From Methanocorpusculum petauri (GTDB lineage Archaea; Halobacteriota; Methanomicrobia; Methanomicrobiales; Methanocorpusculaceae), in contig NZ_JAPTGB010000010.1 of the NCBI RefSeq assembly GCF_026891975.1, positions 1 to 64,000 on the forward strand: DNA of 64,000 nucleotides, written 5' to 3'. How positions within the stretch are numbered: position 1 is the first letter of the stretch; each line of letters opens with the position of its first letter. The position numbers were made by a program, and so were the translations under genes. The notes beneath the pieces were generated by a model, which did not search any database, was not told the origin of the DNA, and was given only the letters and a program-made list of their open reading frames with translations. Positions 53,911 through 61,077 of this stretch are shown one piece after another.

Positions 53911-53918
53911 AAGACAAT

Positions 53919-54119
53919 TTATGCCTGACGCTTGGTCTGTTCAGTCTTAATGCGTGCGATAGTTCTGCGAACTTCCCGGATCTTTCCGGGGTTTTCCGGT
54001 GCACCACCGGCGCTGACTTTCCCGTACTGCTGAATTAACTCATTTCTGAGTTTCTGCTCGTTTTCTACAAGCTCAGCATCGGAAAACTGGGCAACTTCCT
54101 TTGCTCTGAAGATTGCCAT
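53919..54119 (-). CDS. rpl29: ribosomal protein uL29
   Basis: A 66-residue helical hairpin protein: AKEVAQFSDAELVENEQKL and IREVRRTIARIKTEQTKRQ. It borders the exit tunnel, where SRP and other factors dock. It lies five bases after rps3. Confidence 0.95.
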   Translation of the reverse strand: MAIFRAKEVAQFSDAELVENEQKLRNELIQQYGKVSAGGAPENPGKIREVRRTIARIKTEQTKRQA

Positions 54120-54124
54120 GATAC

Positions 54125-54826
54125 TCAGGCCTCCTCATGGAACTCAGGTTCAAGTTCCGGTTCGCTTGCGAGTTCTGCATCGAACTCCTCAAATACATCA
54201 GTCTCAACAATCTGTGCCGGAGCCGGGTTTGCATCCGGACGGATCTCAAAGTGATCCGGAAGAACTGCTCCCGGCGGAACGATCTTAACCTGGACACCAA
54301 TGATACCGAGCTTCTTGATTGCGGTCGCATATCCCGACTCAACAATGGACTCAGCCGGTTCACCGGAATGTTTGATATAGCCTTCGACGAACTTCTGCAC
54401 ACGTGCACGGGCACCGGTCAGTTTGCCTGCGATGATAACTTCGCAGCCAAGTGCACCGGAGTCCATGACACGGCGGATAACGGAGGAACCAGCCTTTCGG
54501 AAGTACCATCCGCGCTCTAATGCATTTGCAAGGCGTTCCGCCATAATCTGGGCATTCAAGTTCGGATTTCCAACCTGCTGAACCTCAACCTGCGGAGAAT
54601 CGATACCATAGATAGAATTCAGGTCGGTCGTGATCTGGCGAACCAGTCTGCCACCCTTGCCGATAACGATACCAGGTTTCTCTGCAAAGATAGTGACCTG
54701 AGTACCGACCGGAGTACGGACAATGTCCATGCCACCGTATCCTGCACGCTTGAGCTCTTTGTTGAGGTACTGCTCGACACGGACCTTGCGGACGCCGTCG
54801 GCAACGAACTTCTTCTCAATTGTCAT
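54125..54826 (-). CDS. rps3: ribosomal protein uS3
   Basis: S3 binds mRNA near the entry site. The 233-residue protein has the KH domain IFAEKPGIVIGKGGRLVRQI and the S3 C-terminal domain ALERGWYFRKAGSSVIRRVM. The last 30 residues are strongly acidic (FEEFDAELASEPELEPEFHE), a feature of many archaeal S3 proteins. Confidence 0.96.
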   Translation of the reverse strand: MTIEKKFVADGVRKVRVEQYLNKELKRAGYGGMDIVRTPVGTQVTIFAEKPGIVIGKGGRLVRQITTDLNSIYGIDSPQVEVQQVGNPNLNAQIMAERLANALERGWYFRKAGSSVIRRVMDSGALGCEVIIAGKLTGARARVQKFVEGYIKHSGEPAESIVESGYATAIKKLGIIGVQVKIVPPGAVLPDHFEIRPDANPAPAQIVETDVFEEFDAELASEPELEPEFHEEA

Positions 54827-54828
54827 AC

Positions 54829-55311
54829 TTACTGCACCTCGCGGAGGATTAACTCAATGTTCACGGTATCTCTGTGCTTCGGCGTTGCTCTTCCCATTGC
54901 ACGGGGGAAGATTGCCTTCATGCACCGGCCTTTGTTTGCTGCAGCGTGGACGATAACCATCTTTTCTGGAGCAAGACCTGCGTACTCGGCGTTCTTCTGT
55001 GCGGAACGGATTAAGCGGATGTACTCTGCGGCTGCCTTGACCGGGTATCTGCCGGCTGCGGTACCGAAGGTTTTGCCGTTTAAGCTCTTCTGGTGACCAA
55101 CGTTTCTTGCATAGCGGTGGAACGGTACCGCTCTCTTCAGATCGATAACCTGTTCAAGGTATGCAACTGCGTCGTCTGCCATCATGTTGCGGACGAGATG
55201 GGCAATCTCCACTGCGTGCTTCGGAGAGCATCCAAGCTCATTAGCCTTTGCACGGGCGATGTTGTCGCCGGTAAGTTTGTTACTGTATTCTGTTCTTGCC
55301 ATGACAATCAC
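54829..55311 (-). CDS. rpl22: ribosomal protein uL22
   Basis: The 160-residue L22 lines the exit tunnel. It begins RTEYSNKLTGDNIARAKANE and has VPFHRYARNVGHQKSLNGKT and the tunnel loop PRAMGRATPKHRDTVNIELI. It overlaps rps19 by four bases. Confidence 0.95.
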   Translation of the reverse strand: MIVMARTEYSNKLTGDNIARAKANELGCSPKHAVEIAHLVRNMMADDAVAYLEQVIDLKRAVPFHRYARNVGHQKSLNGKTFGTAAGRYPVKAAAEYIRLIRSAQKNAEYAGLAPEKMVIVHAAANKGRCMKAIFPRAMGRATPKHRDTVNIELILREVQ

Positions 55312-55718
55312 TTCAGCGGGACATACTTACTCGACCGGGTTGCACCAATACCGGCGCTACCGTGGCTGACCTTCTTGCGGGTAAGAGCGAACTCACCAAA
55401 GTAGTGGAACACGCCCTCAACCGGAATCTCAACGTTCACGAACTCTTTACCGGAATAGATGGCAACATTCTTGCCGACCATTTCCGGAAGGATGATCATT
55501 GAGCGGATGTGGGTTCTGACACCATCACCTGCTGCGATCTTCGCGCGAACATCCTCTTCATCGCGGGTAAACCCGCGAAGAACCTTACGGCGGGCTGCTG
55601 ACGGCATAATCGGAAGAAGCTCTTCCATGGACATGGCTTTGAGCTGCTCGATGTTGTAGCCGTGGTAGGTATACTCCTCTCGCCGCTTTGGCATTCTCTT
55701 AGTAGTTTTCTTTGCCAT
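55308..55718 (-). CDS. rps19: ribosomal protein uS19
   Basis: The 136-residue archaeal S19 has an N-terminal extension (PKRREEYTYHGYNIEQLKAM) and the conserved IRSMIILPEMVGKNVAIYSG and VFHYFGEFALTRKKVSHGSA. It lies in the head of the small subunit. Confidence 0.96.
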   Translation of the reverse strand: MAKKTTKRMPKRREEYTYHGYNIEQLKAMSMEELLPIMPSAARRKVLRGFTRDEEDVRAKIAAGDGVRTHIRSMIILPEMVGKNVAIYSGKEFVNVEIPVEGVFHYFGEFALTRKKVSHGSAGIGATRSSKYVPLK

Positions 55719-55724
55719 TTACGT

Positions 55725-56435
55725 TCACCTCCGGCATCCGGTTCTCCGTGCTGCGACATGTCCGACTTTCTTACCAGCCGGAGTTCCGCGTGCAACGGTC
55801 TTTGGCTTACCTGGGTGCTGATGTCCTCCACCACCGAATGGGTGGTCGATAACATTCATAGCGACACCACGAACGCGCGGCCAGCGGGTTGCCGAGGTCT
55901 TCATCTTGTGATACTGTTTACCTGCTTTCAGGACCGGTTTGTCTCCGCGTCCTCCACCGGCCACAAGGCCAATGGTTGCAAGACAGTGCTCGTGGAACCA
56001 TTTCGGTTTTCCGGACGGCATACGGACGCCGACCTTGCCCTCGGATTTACCGATGACAACAGCCTGGACACCGCTTGCACGGACGAACTTCCCGCCGTCT
56101 CCCGGACGTGCCTCAATGTTGCAGACGGACATACCGGTCGGGATTGCAGCAAGCGGAAGGGTGTTGCCGTTCTCGATCTTTGCTCCAGGTCCCCATGCGA
56201 GTTCCTTGCCGACACCGACACCCTCGGTGATGAGTACGTACTCTTTCTTGCCGTTGATCTTTACAACTGCAATCGGGGTGTGGCGTGCCGGGTCGTGCTC
56301 AATGTCAACAACGGTCGCGGTGACAGTTTCGGTAAAAGAACCGAAGTGTTTCAGCTCTGCCTTATACTGGTGCGACGGGGCGCGGTAGGTTGAACCTCCC
56401 TTTCCACGTGCCTGTGTACTGATTCTGTGTCCCAT
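55725..56435 (-). CDS. rpl2: ribosomal protein uL2
   Basis: L2 lies at the peptidyl transferase centre. The 236-residue archaeal form has GHRISTQARGKGGSTYRAPS, PLAAIPTGMSVCNIEARPGD and the catalytically important loop RGVAMNVIDHPFGGGGHQHP. It follows rpl23 by 11 bases. Confidence 0.97.
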   Translation of the reverse strand: MGHRISTQARGKGGSTYRAPSHQYKAELKHFGSFTETVTATVVDIEHDPARHTPIAVVKINGKKEYVLITEGVGVGKELAWGPGAKIENGNTLPLAAIPTGMSVCNIEARPGDGGKFVRASGVQAVVIGKSEGKVGVRMPSGKPKWFHEHCLATIGLVAGGGRGDKPVLKAGKQYHKMKTSATRWPRVRGVAMNVIDHPFGGGGHQHPGKPKTVARGTPAGKKVGHVAARRTGCRR

Positions 56436-56446
56436 GTTGACTCACC

Positions 56447-56695
56447 TTACACAATTCCCAGCTGAGAGAGAATCTCTTCAGCAGCGTTCTTCTCTTCGAA
56501 GGTAATGATTGCCTTCTTGGTTCCCTTGGTGGTCATCATGGTGCTGACGGATGCGACCTTCTTCCCGAAGTTCTTCTCCATAGCTGTCTTGATGGATGCC
56601 TTGGTTGCGTCCTTTCTTACGATGAAGGAAAGCTGGTTGGCATTCTCCAGGAGAACCATTGCCTTTTCTGTTACGAGCGGATGTGCGAGTGCCAT
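56447..56695 (-). CDS. rpl23: ribosomal protein uL23
   Basis: The 82-residue L23 sits at the tunnel exit. It starts LAHPLVTEKAMVLLENANQL and has KNFGKKVASVSTMMTTKGTK. Two bases separate it from rpl4. Confidence 0.95.
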   Translation of the reverse strand: MALAHPLVTEKAMVLLENANQLSFIVRKDATKASIKTAMEKNFGKKVASVSTMMTTKGTKKAIITFEEKNAAEEILSQLGIV

Positions 56696-56697
56696 GA

Positions 56698-57444
56698 TTA
56701 TGCCTCCCCGAGCTTCTTGACAGCGGCCTCAGTCCAGACAGTAAGTCTACCTGCATGAGTTCCGGGTGCCAGAACATTCGCGTTCAGAGAAGTGACCGGC
56801 ATGACATCAACACCTGCAAGGTTTGCACCTGCGGTAAAACCGGGAGCTGCAGTGACGATTAAGACGGACTTTGCCTGCTTGTACTTGCGTCCACGCGTCT
56901 TTCCACGACCTGCACGGATTGCACGGGAGTTCTTTGCACGCTCAAGATCGGCGCCAAGTCCGAGGGCGATTAATGCCTTCTTGACTTCTGCGGTCTTTGC
57001 AAGTGCTTCAAATGCATCCTCAACGACAATTGCTGCATCGCCCTCAAACTTGTGACCGCGGGCGGTAACGAGTTCGGTGTTGATGGTTGCTGCAATTGCA
57101 GAACGGATTGCCTTTGCCTTCTCCTTCTTGTTGATCTTCTCAACAAGGATCTTCTCGACTTTTGGTGCGTGTGCCGGGTGGCCACCTTTGGTCTGCGGAA
57201 CTTTTGCACCGCGGGATCCGTTCTTGATACGCGGAATCTTGGATTCTCCGCGTTTGGAACCCCATCCTTCTGCAGAGGTTCTCATACCTGCATACGGGTT
57301 TGCACCGTACGGCTGATACTGTTCGCTCTGATAAGCGAGGACAGCTCTCTTAATGAGGTCTGGGCGGAACTCTTCGTTGAAGACTGCCGGAAGCTCGATC
57401 TCGTGGAGAACAGAACCGTTAATTGCTTTTACATTTGCTTTCAT
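56698..57444 (-). CDS. rpl4: ribosomal protein uL4
   Basis: The 248-residue archaeal L4 has the extended loop RTSAEGWGSKRGESKIPRIK and the C-terminal AGANLAGVDVMPVTSLNANV. L4 shapes the exit tunnel. It starts nine bases after the rpl3 stop. Confidence 0.96.
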   Translation of the reverse strand: MKANVKAINGSVLHEIELPAVFNEEFRPDLIKRAVLAYQSEQYQPYGANPYAGMRTSAEGWGSKRGESKIPRIKNGSRGAKVPQTKGGHPAHAPKVEKILVEKINKKEKAKAIRSAIAATINTELVTARGHKFEGDAAIVVEDAFEALAKTAEVKKALIALGLGADLERAKNSRAIRAGRGKTRGRKYKQAKSVLIVTAAPGFTAGANLAGVDVMPVTSLNANVLAPGTHAGRLTVWTEAAVKKLGEA

Positions 57445-57453
57445 CGGTCAGAT

Positions 57454-58458
57454 TCACCCCTGCTTGCTTTGGAGACTCACAAACTCAACAACAGGAGTCT
57501 GGATGGTCTTCTGTTCACCCATACGGGTTGCGGGACGGATACGAATCAGGCGTTTTGCCGGACCCGGGATAGAACCCTTAATCAGGACGTAGTTACCGCG
57601 GACAAGACCGTAGTGGAGGAATCCTCCTGCTGGGTTAATCTCATCGGGGTTGTCACCAAGTTTAATGATTCTCTTGTTGAACTCCGTGCGCTGCTGGAAG
57701 CCCATCTGACCTGGCATTGGAACCTGCCAGCGAACGTGGTGCGGAGTCCACGGACCAAGAGTTCCGATGTGGCGGGTCTTCTTGGTTCTTGCGTGCTTTC
57801 TCTTTCTCAGAGTGATACCGAATCTCTTGACAGCTCCCTGGAATCCTTTTCCTTTGGTGATTCCGGTAATGTCAGCAAACTGGCCTTCAGAGAGGATGGT
57901 GTTCATCTCAACGCTGGTGCCAAGAAGAGAGAGAGCATAGTCAAAGCGTTCCTGTGCGCTGCCACCGGCAACACGGATTTCCATTAAGTCAGGAACCTTT
58001 TTCGGGACACCGGTAAGTGTGTCCGGCTGGGTGTACATCAGAACCATAACTTCGACGACATCTGCCATTGCAGCATTGATCTTCTCGGTTGCAGCTGTGG
58101 CGTTGTGTGCCTTTGCTTTGGTGATTCTGCCGGAAAGTGCGGCAACATCCTCAGACCAGACTTCGGTAAGCGGGTGCTTGCCGTAGGTGTCTTTAACATA
58201 GACGCGGATTGCAGCAACTTTCATTGCCGGGATCTCGATGACGGTCACCGGGACCATAATTTCCTTGCCTTCTGTCGGGCTTTTTTTGTGATCGTCAATC
58301 ATAATGACGTGGGTCATGCCGGCCTTGTAGCCTGCAAATCCCTGAAGCGTGGGCTGCCCGTTATACTCCGGCCAGGATTGGTACTTTGGTACAATACTCT
58401 TGGCCCTCTTGCGAGGATAGTATGCGAGGGAACCGGCACGCGGTCTCACAGTTCTCAT
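57454..58458 (-). CDS. rpl3: ribosomal protein uL3, first gene of the ribosomal operon
   Basis: The 334-residue archaeal L3 begins [20 protein letters not shown] and has [20 protein letters not shown] and [20 protein letters not shown], the W-finger region near the catalytic centre. It opens the operon rpl3 to secY, behind a leader of over 500 bp with many hairpins. Confidence 0.96.
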   Translation of the reverse strand: MRTVRPRAGSLAYYPRKRAKSIVPKYQSWPEYNGQPTLQGFAGYKAGMTHVIMIDDHKKSPTEGKEIMVPVTVIEIPAMKVAAIRVYVKDTYGKHPLTEVWSEDVAALSGRITKAKAHNATAATEKINAAMADVVEVMVLMYTQPDTLTGVPKKVPDLMEIRVAGGSAQERFDYALSLLGTSVEMNTILSEGQFADITGITKGKGFQGAVKRFGITLRKRKHARTKKTRHIGTLGPWTPHHVRWQVPMPGQMGFQQRTEFNKRIIKLGDNPDEINPAGGFLHYGLVRGNYVLIKGSIPGPAKRLIRIRPATRMGEQKTIQTPVVEFVSLQSKQG

Positions 58459-59040
58459 GTGTTAATCAGTCCTTAATACTGTGGTCTTTTCGTTCCCGCG
58501 GGAACGAAAGACGTCTGCTGTGGTTGTCAATTATAAACAACCGTTCTTTCACCATTAGCCTGCGATTTCACAAATCGCCTTCGACCATGGGACGTACATT
58601 CTTGTGTCGGTCTCCGCTTTCTGTACAGATGCACAGATGCTTAGAAGACGGAAAGACGGGTAGCAATTGATCCATTAGGATATCCGCATGAACGACAACG
58701 TCTTGTCTGTTCTTGTGGTTTATGCCCGAATGACGCATATTGTATGCGCGCCGCACAGTTGCGGCTTCCAAGTCTCACGTAAGAGAACCTGACAGTTCAC
58801 GCGCTCTTTGGTTTTCACAAAGAATGGGCTCGTCCTGCTGACGTTCGCCCGGCGCGCTTCATCAGACCTATTGAGGTCTTAATCCTTTGCGGGGTTTGCC
58901 CACGAAAGGGTTACACGATAATGAAAACAAGACAGAATCTGTGTGTTTTCAAACCAACTGGATATCCACGATACACAGCAGCTATGCTGATATCAGCCTA
59001 TGAAGGCTTCACTATTATTGGAAGAGTGAGATAATAAAGG
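58459..59040 (-). promoter_or_regulatory. long hairpin-rich leader of the ribosomal operon
   Basis: No gene is visible. At least ten perfect stems follow each other: a 22-nt self-complementary block at 58488-58509 (TTTCGTTCCCG and its complement), GGTTGT/ACAACC (58522-58542), GCGATTT/AAATCGC (58562-58578), CGCATA/TATGCG (58734-58748), GCCGCA/TGCGGC (58750-58765), CTTTG/CAAAG (58806-58822), AGACCT/AGGTCT (58864-58879), CCTTT...AAAGG (58884-58909), GAAAACA/TGTTTTC (58923-58950) and AGCCT/AGGCT (58995-59008). Loops are mostly 3-7 nt. A TATA-like CTTTATTATC (about 59031-59040, minus) predicts a start near 59010, so most stems would be in the RNA. It may be a regulated leader or contain a separate RNA. 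Confidence 0.5.
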
Positions 59041-59073
59041 TAATGGGGAAAAGGATGATAAAAATAAAAGAGG

Positions 59074-59478
59074 TCATCCGAAGTAGAGATCGCCGTCAGT
59101 GTTAAGATATACCCGGATGTCTTCTCTGACATGCCGACCTTTGATCTTTTCAGGCATGTAGGAACTGATGCGATTGATTAAGGAGATGCTGTCATACCGA
59201 ATTTTTATGTTCAGAGGGGCTGCAGCCTGATAGATGAGATGGGGAGCTTCCATGAGATCAGTGCCTGCGGCAAGGACACAAAGGTCTGCGGCATCAAGAG
59301 TGTAGAGAAATTCGAGGGTTTCTTTGGCACGCCGGATATTTTCGTTGGCAGATTTTTCGATTGTACAGATGTTTGCTTTTGATGTCCCGAGACGATCAGC
59401 GATCTGCTGCTGGGTCATTCCTTGCTTACGGTATCTGATAACTTCCTTCTGGCGATCGGTAAGGAGAGTATCTTTCAT
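59074..59478 (-). CDS. Tfx-type DNA-binding regulator
   Basis: The 134-residue protein has an N-terminal sigma-4-like helix-turn-helix (LTDRQKEVIRYRKQGMTQQQ, IADRLGTSKANICTIEKSA) and a C-terminal DUF1511-like domain (LMEAPHLIYQAAAPLNIKI, NTDGDLYFG). This is the pattern of Tfx, which in Methanothermobacter binds near fmdECB. ATG 59478 (MKDTLL) fits a leaderless message, since a TATA box (TTTATAGTTAA, 59498-59508 minus) lies 26 nt before it. It is divergent from mtd, which it may control. Confidence 0.85.
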   Translation of the reverse strand: MKDTLLTDRQKEVIRYRKQGMTQQQIADRLGTSKANICTIEKSANENIRRAKETLEFLYTLDAADLCVLAAGTDLMEAPHLIYQAAAPLNIKIRYDSISLINRISSYMPEKIKGRHVREDIRVYLNTDGDLYFG

Positions 59479-59847
59479 GGTTATTAATATAAGTCTGTTA
59501 ACTATAAACATATTTGGTTAAAGTAGTGTACTTCTCTGGGATCAAAAAAGAGTCTATTAAATACGTCCAGAAAATTTTTATCACGCTCTACGCGCATGAA
59601 TCTGCAGATATTTTGATCAGTTTTTTGGTAAGACGAGTGAAGAATATAAGAAATGTGTCTCCTATGAGTCCTTGAACGGAATTTTCTGTATTGGGACTTG
59701 CTCTGATATATCCAGATTTGAGGAGGTTTTTCTTTAATATCAAATATTTTACCGTATTTTTGGAAATGACATTATCAATTCACAAACCTTATATTGGTTC
59801 TCGTCGATAATCTGATGTTCTCATTGAAAATGAGAGGTGTAATAAAT
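59479..59847. promoter_or_regulatory. divergent Tfx / mtd promoter region
   Basis: At left is the Tfx TATA box (59498-59508, minus). At right CTTATATTGG (59788-59797) is a strong TATA box for mtd, giving a start near 59817 and a leader of about 30 nt with GAGAGGTG as ribosome site. The 280 bp between are AT-rich and show no gene. Confidence 0.6.
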
Positions 59848-60690
59848 ATGGTAGTTAAGGTAGGAGTTGCAAAGCTCGGTAACATCGCATCCGGTGTTAT
59901 GGCAGAGCTTCTTTTAGATGAGCGTGCAGACCGTGAAGACATGATGACTTTCATGGCAACCTCTGGAACGAAACTGCAGAAGGAAGATGTTGACCGTGTT
60001 GTGTCCAACCTGAAAGCATGGCAGCCGGATTTTGCAATTGTTGTTTCCCCGAACGGTGTTCTTGAGGGACCGACTGGTGCACGCGAGGATCTTGCAGCAG
60101 CAGGTATTCCGACGATCGTTATTACTGATGATGTCACAACCAAGAAAGAACAGTTTGCAGCACTGAAAGAATCCAAATTCGGATACATCATTGTAAAGGC
60201 AGACGCCATGATTGGTGCACGCCGCGAGTTCCTTGACCCGGTTGAGATGGCAGACTACAATGGCAATCTTGTGAAGGTTCTTGCCCTGACCGGTGCATTC
60301 CGCAAGCTCCAGACCGAGCTTGACAAAGTCATCGACCAGGTGAAGGCAGGAAAGAAGGGCGATGAGATTGTTCTCCCGAAGGTTGTCCTGAACTCTGACA
60401 ACTCTACCAAGGGTGAATTCAACAACCCGTACGCACTTGCAAAGGCACGTGCAGCATATGAGATTGCACAGTCTGTTGCGGGTGTCAACGTGAAGGGCTG
60501 TTTCATGACCAAAGAGTGGACCGACTATGTCCCAATCGTTGCTTCTGCACACGAGATGATGCGTGTCGCAGCAGTTCTCTGCGACGAGGCACGTGAGCTT
60601 GAGAAGGCAGGCGACTCTGTTATCCGCAAGCCACACAAGAAGACTGGTGAGATTGTCTCCAAGGTCGCTCTTATCAGCAAACCTGAGTAA
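59848..60690 (+). CDS. mtd: F420-dependent methylene-H4MPT dehydrogenase
   Basis: Mtd reduces methenyl-H4MPT to methylene-H4MPT with reduced F420 in the CO2-to-methane route. The 280-residue protein shows the family start [49 protein letters not shown] and the C-terminal [23 protein letters not shown] 59848 (MVVKVGVAK) is used: GAGAGGTG lies about 12 bases before it and homologues begin here. Its proximity to the Tfx-type gene may reflect regulation. Confidence 0.96.
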   Translation: MVVKVGVAKLGNIASGVMAELLLDERADREDMMTFMATSGTKLQKEDVDRVVSNLKAWQPDFAIVVSPNGVLEGPTGAREDLAAAGIPTIVITDDVTTKKEQFAALKESKFGYIIVKADAMIGARREFLDPVEMADYNGNLVKVLALTGAFRKLQTELDKVIDQVKAGKKGDEIVLPKVVLNSDNSTKGEFNNPYALAKARAAYEIAQSVAGVNVKGCFMTKEWTDYVPIVASAHEMMRVAAVLCDEARELEKAGDSVIRKPHKKTGEIVSKVALISKPE

Positions 60691-60699
60691 GTATATTTG

Positions 60700-60724
60700 A
60701 AAAAAATATTTTTTTTCTTTTTGG
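60700..60724 (+). terminator. mtd terminator
   Basis: An A7 run (60701-60706 region) is followed by T8 (60709-60716) and T5 (60718-60722), starting about ten bases after the stop. The A/T runs can pair, but the T-tract is the stronger signal. Confidence 0.5.
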
Positions 60725-61077
60725 CATTTTGTTTGTGAAGTCGTATGCTGAGTACGATCTGTTTTTTGATCTTTTGGTTTGGTAGGATTCAATGTCTGTG
60801 TGTCCGGTAGGATTCAATTTCTGATTTTTTGATATGTTGTACTTTGTTTGCGGAATTCGATTTGATTTTGTTATTCTCCGGAGTGTGATTCGTTGATTGA
60901 TGAAGTGTTTTCGAAGGAATATTTGGTATATTTTTTGAATGGATTTGGTAGGAAGTTTAATGTGAATTTTTTTGGAGAGGGGATTTCGGGATTTTTTGGT
61001 TGGCTATCTTCTCTGTTTTGCGAATATTTGTAATTTTGATCCTGTGGGATTGAATCCTTATTTAGGAGGAATTACAC
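60725..61077. other. AT-rich upstream region of the S-layer gene
   Basis: GC is clearly lower than in the coding parts. It carries two exact copies of GGTAGGATTCAAT (60781-60793, 60806-60818; 25-bp period), a shortened third start (GGTAGGAAG near 60947), the 12-mer CTTTGTTTGCGG (60842-60853), and a TATA-like GGTATATTTTTT near 60925. Transcription would begin about 60955, leaving a leader of about 120 nt. AGGAGGA lies eight bases before the TTG start. No gene is seen. Confidence 0.5.
60781..60818 (+). repeat. two 13-bp direct repeats GGTAGGATTCAAT
   Basis: Exact copies at 60781-60793 and 60806-60818, spaced 25 bp start to start, upstream of the S-layer gene. They may be binding sites for a regulator on one DNA face. 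Confidence 0.6.

Noticed and set aside
58459-59040. SRP (7S) RNA or RNase P RNA in the rpl3 upstream region
   Set aside because: The conserved SRP helix 8 sequence and the RNase P core motifs were not found on either strand; the structure is a chain of small hairpins, not a rod.
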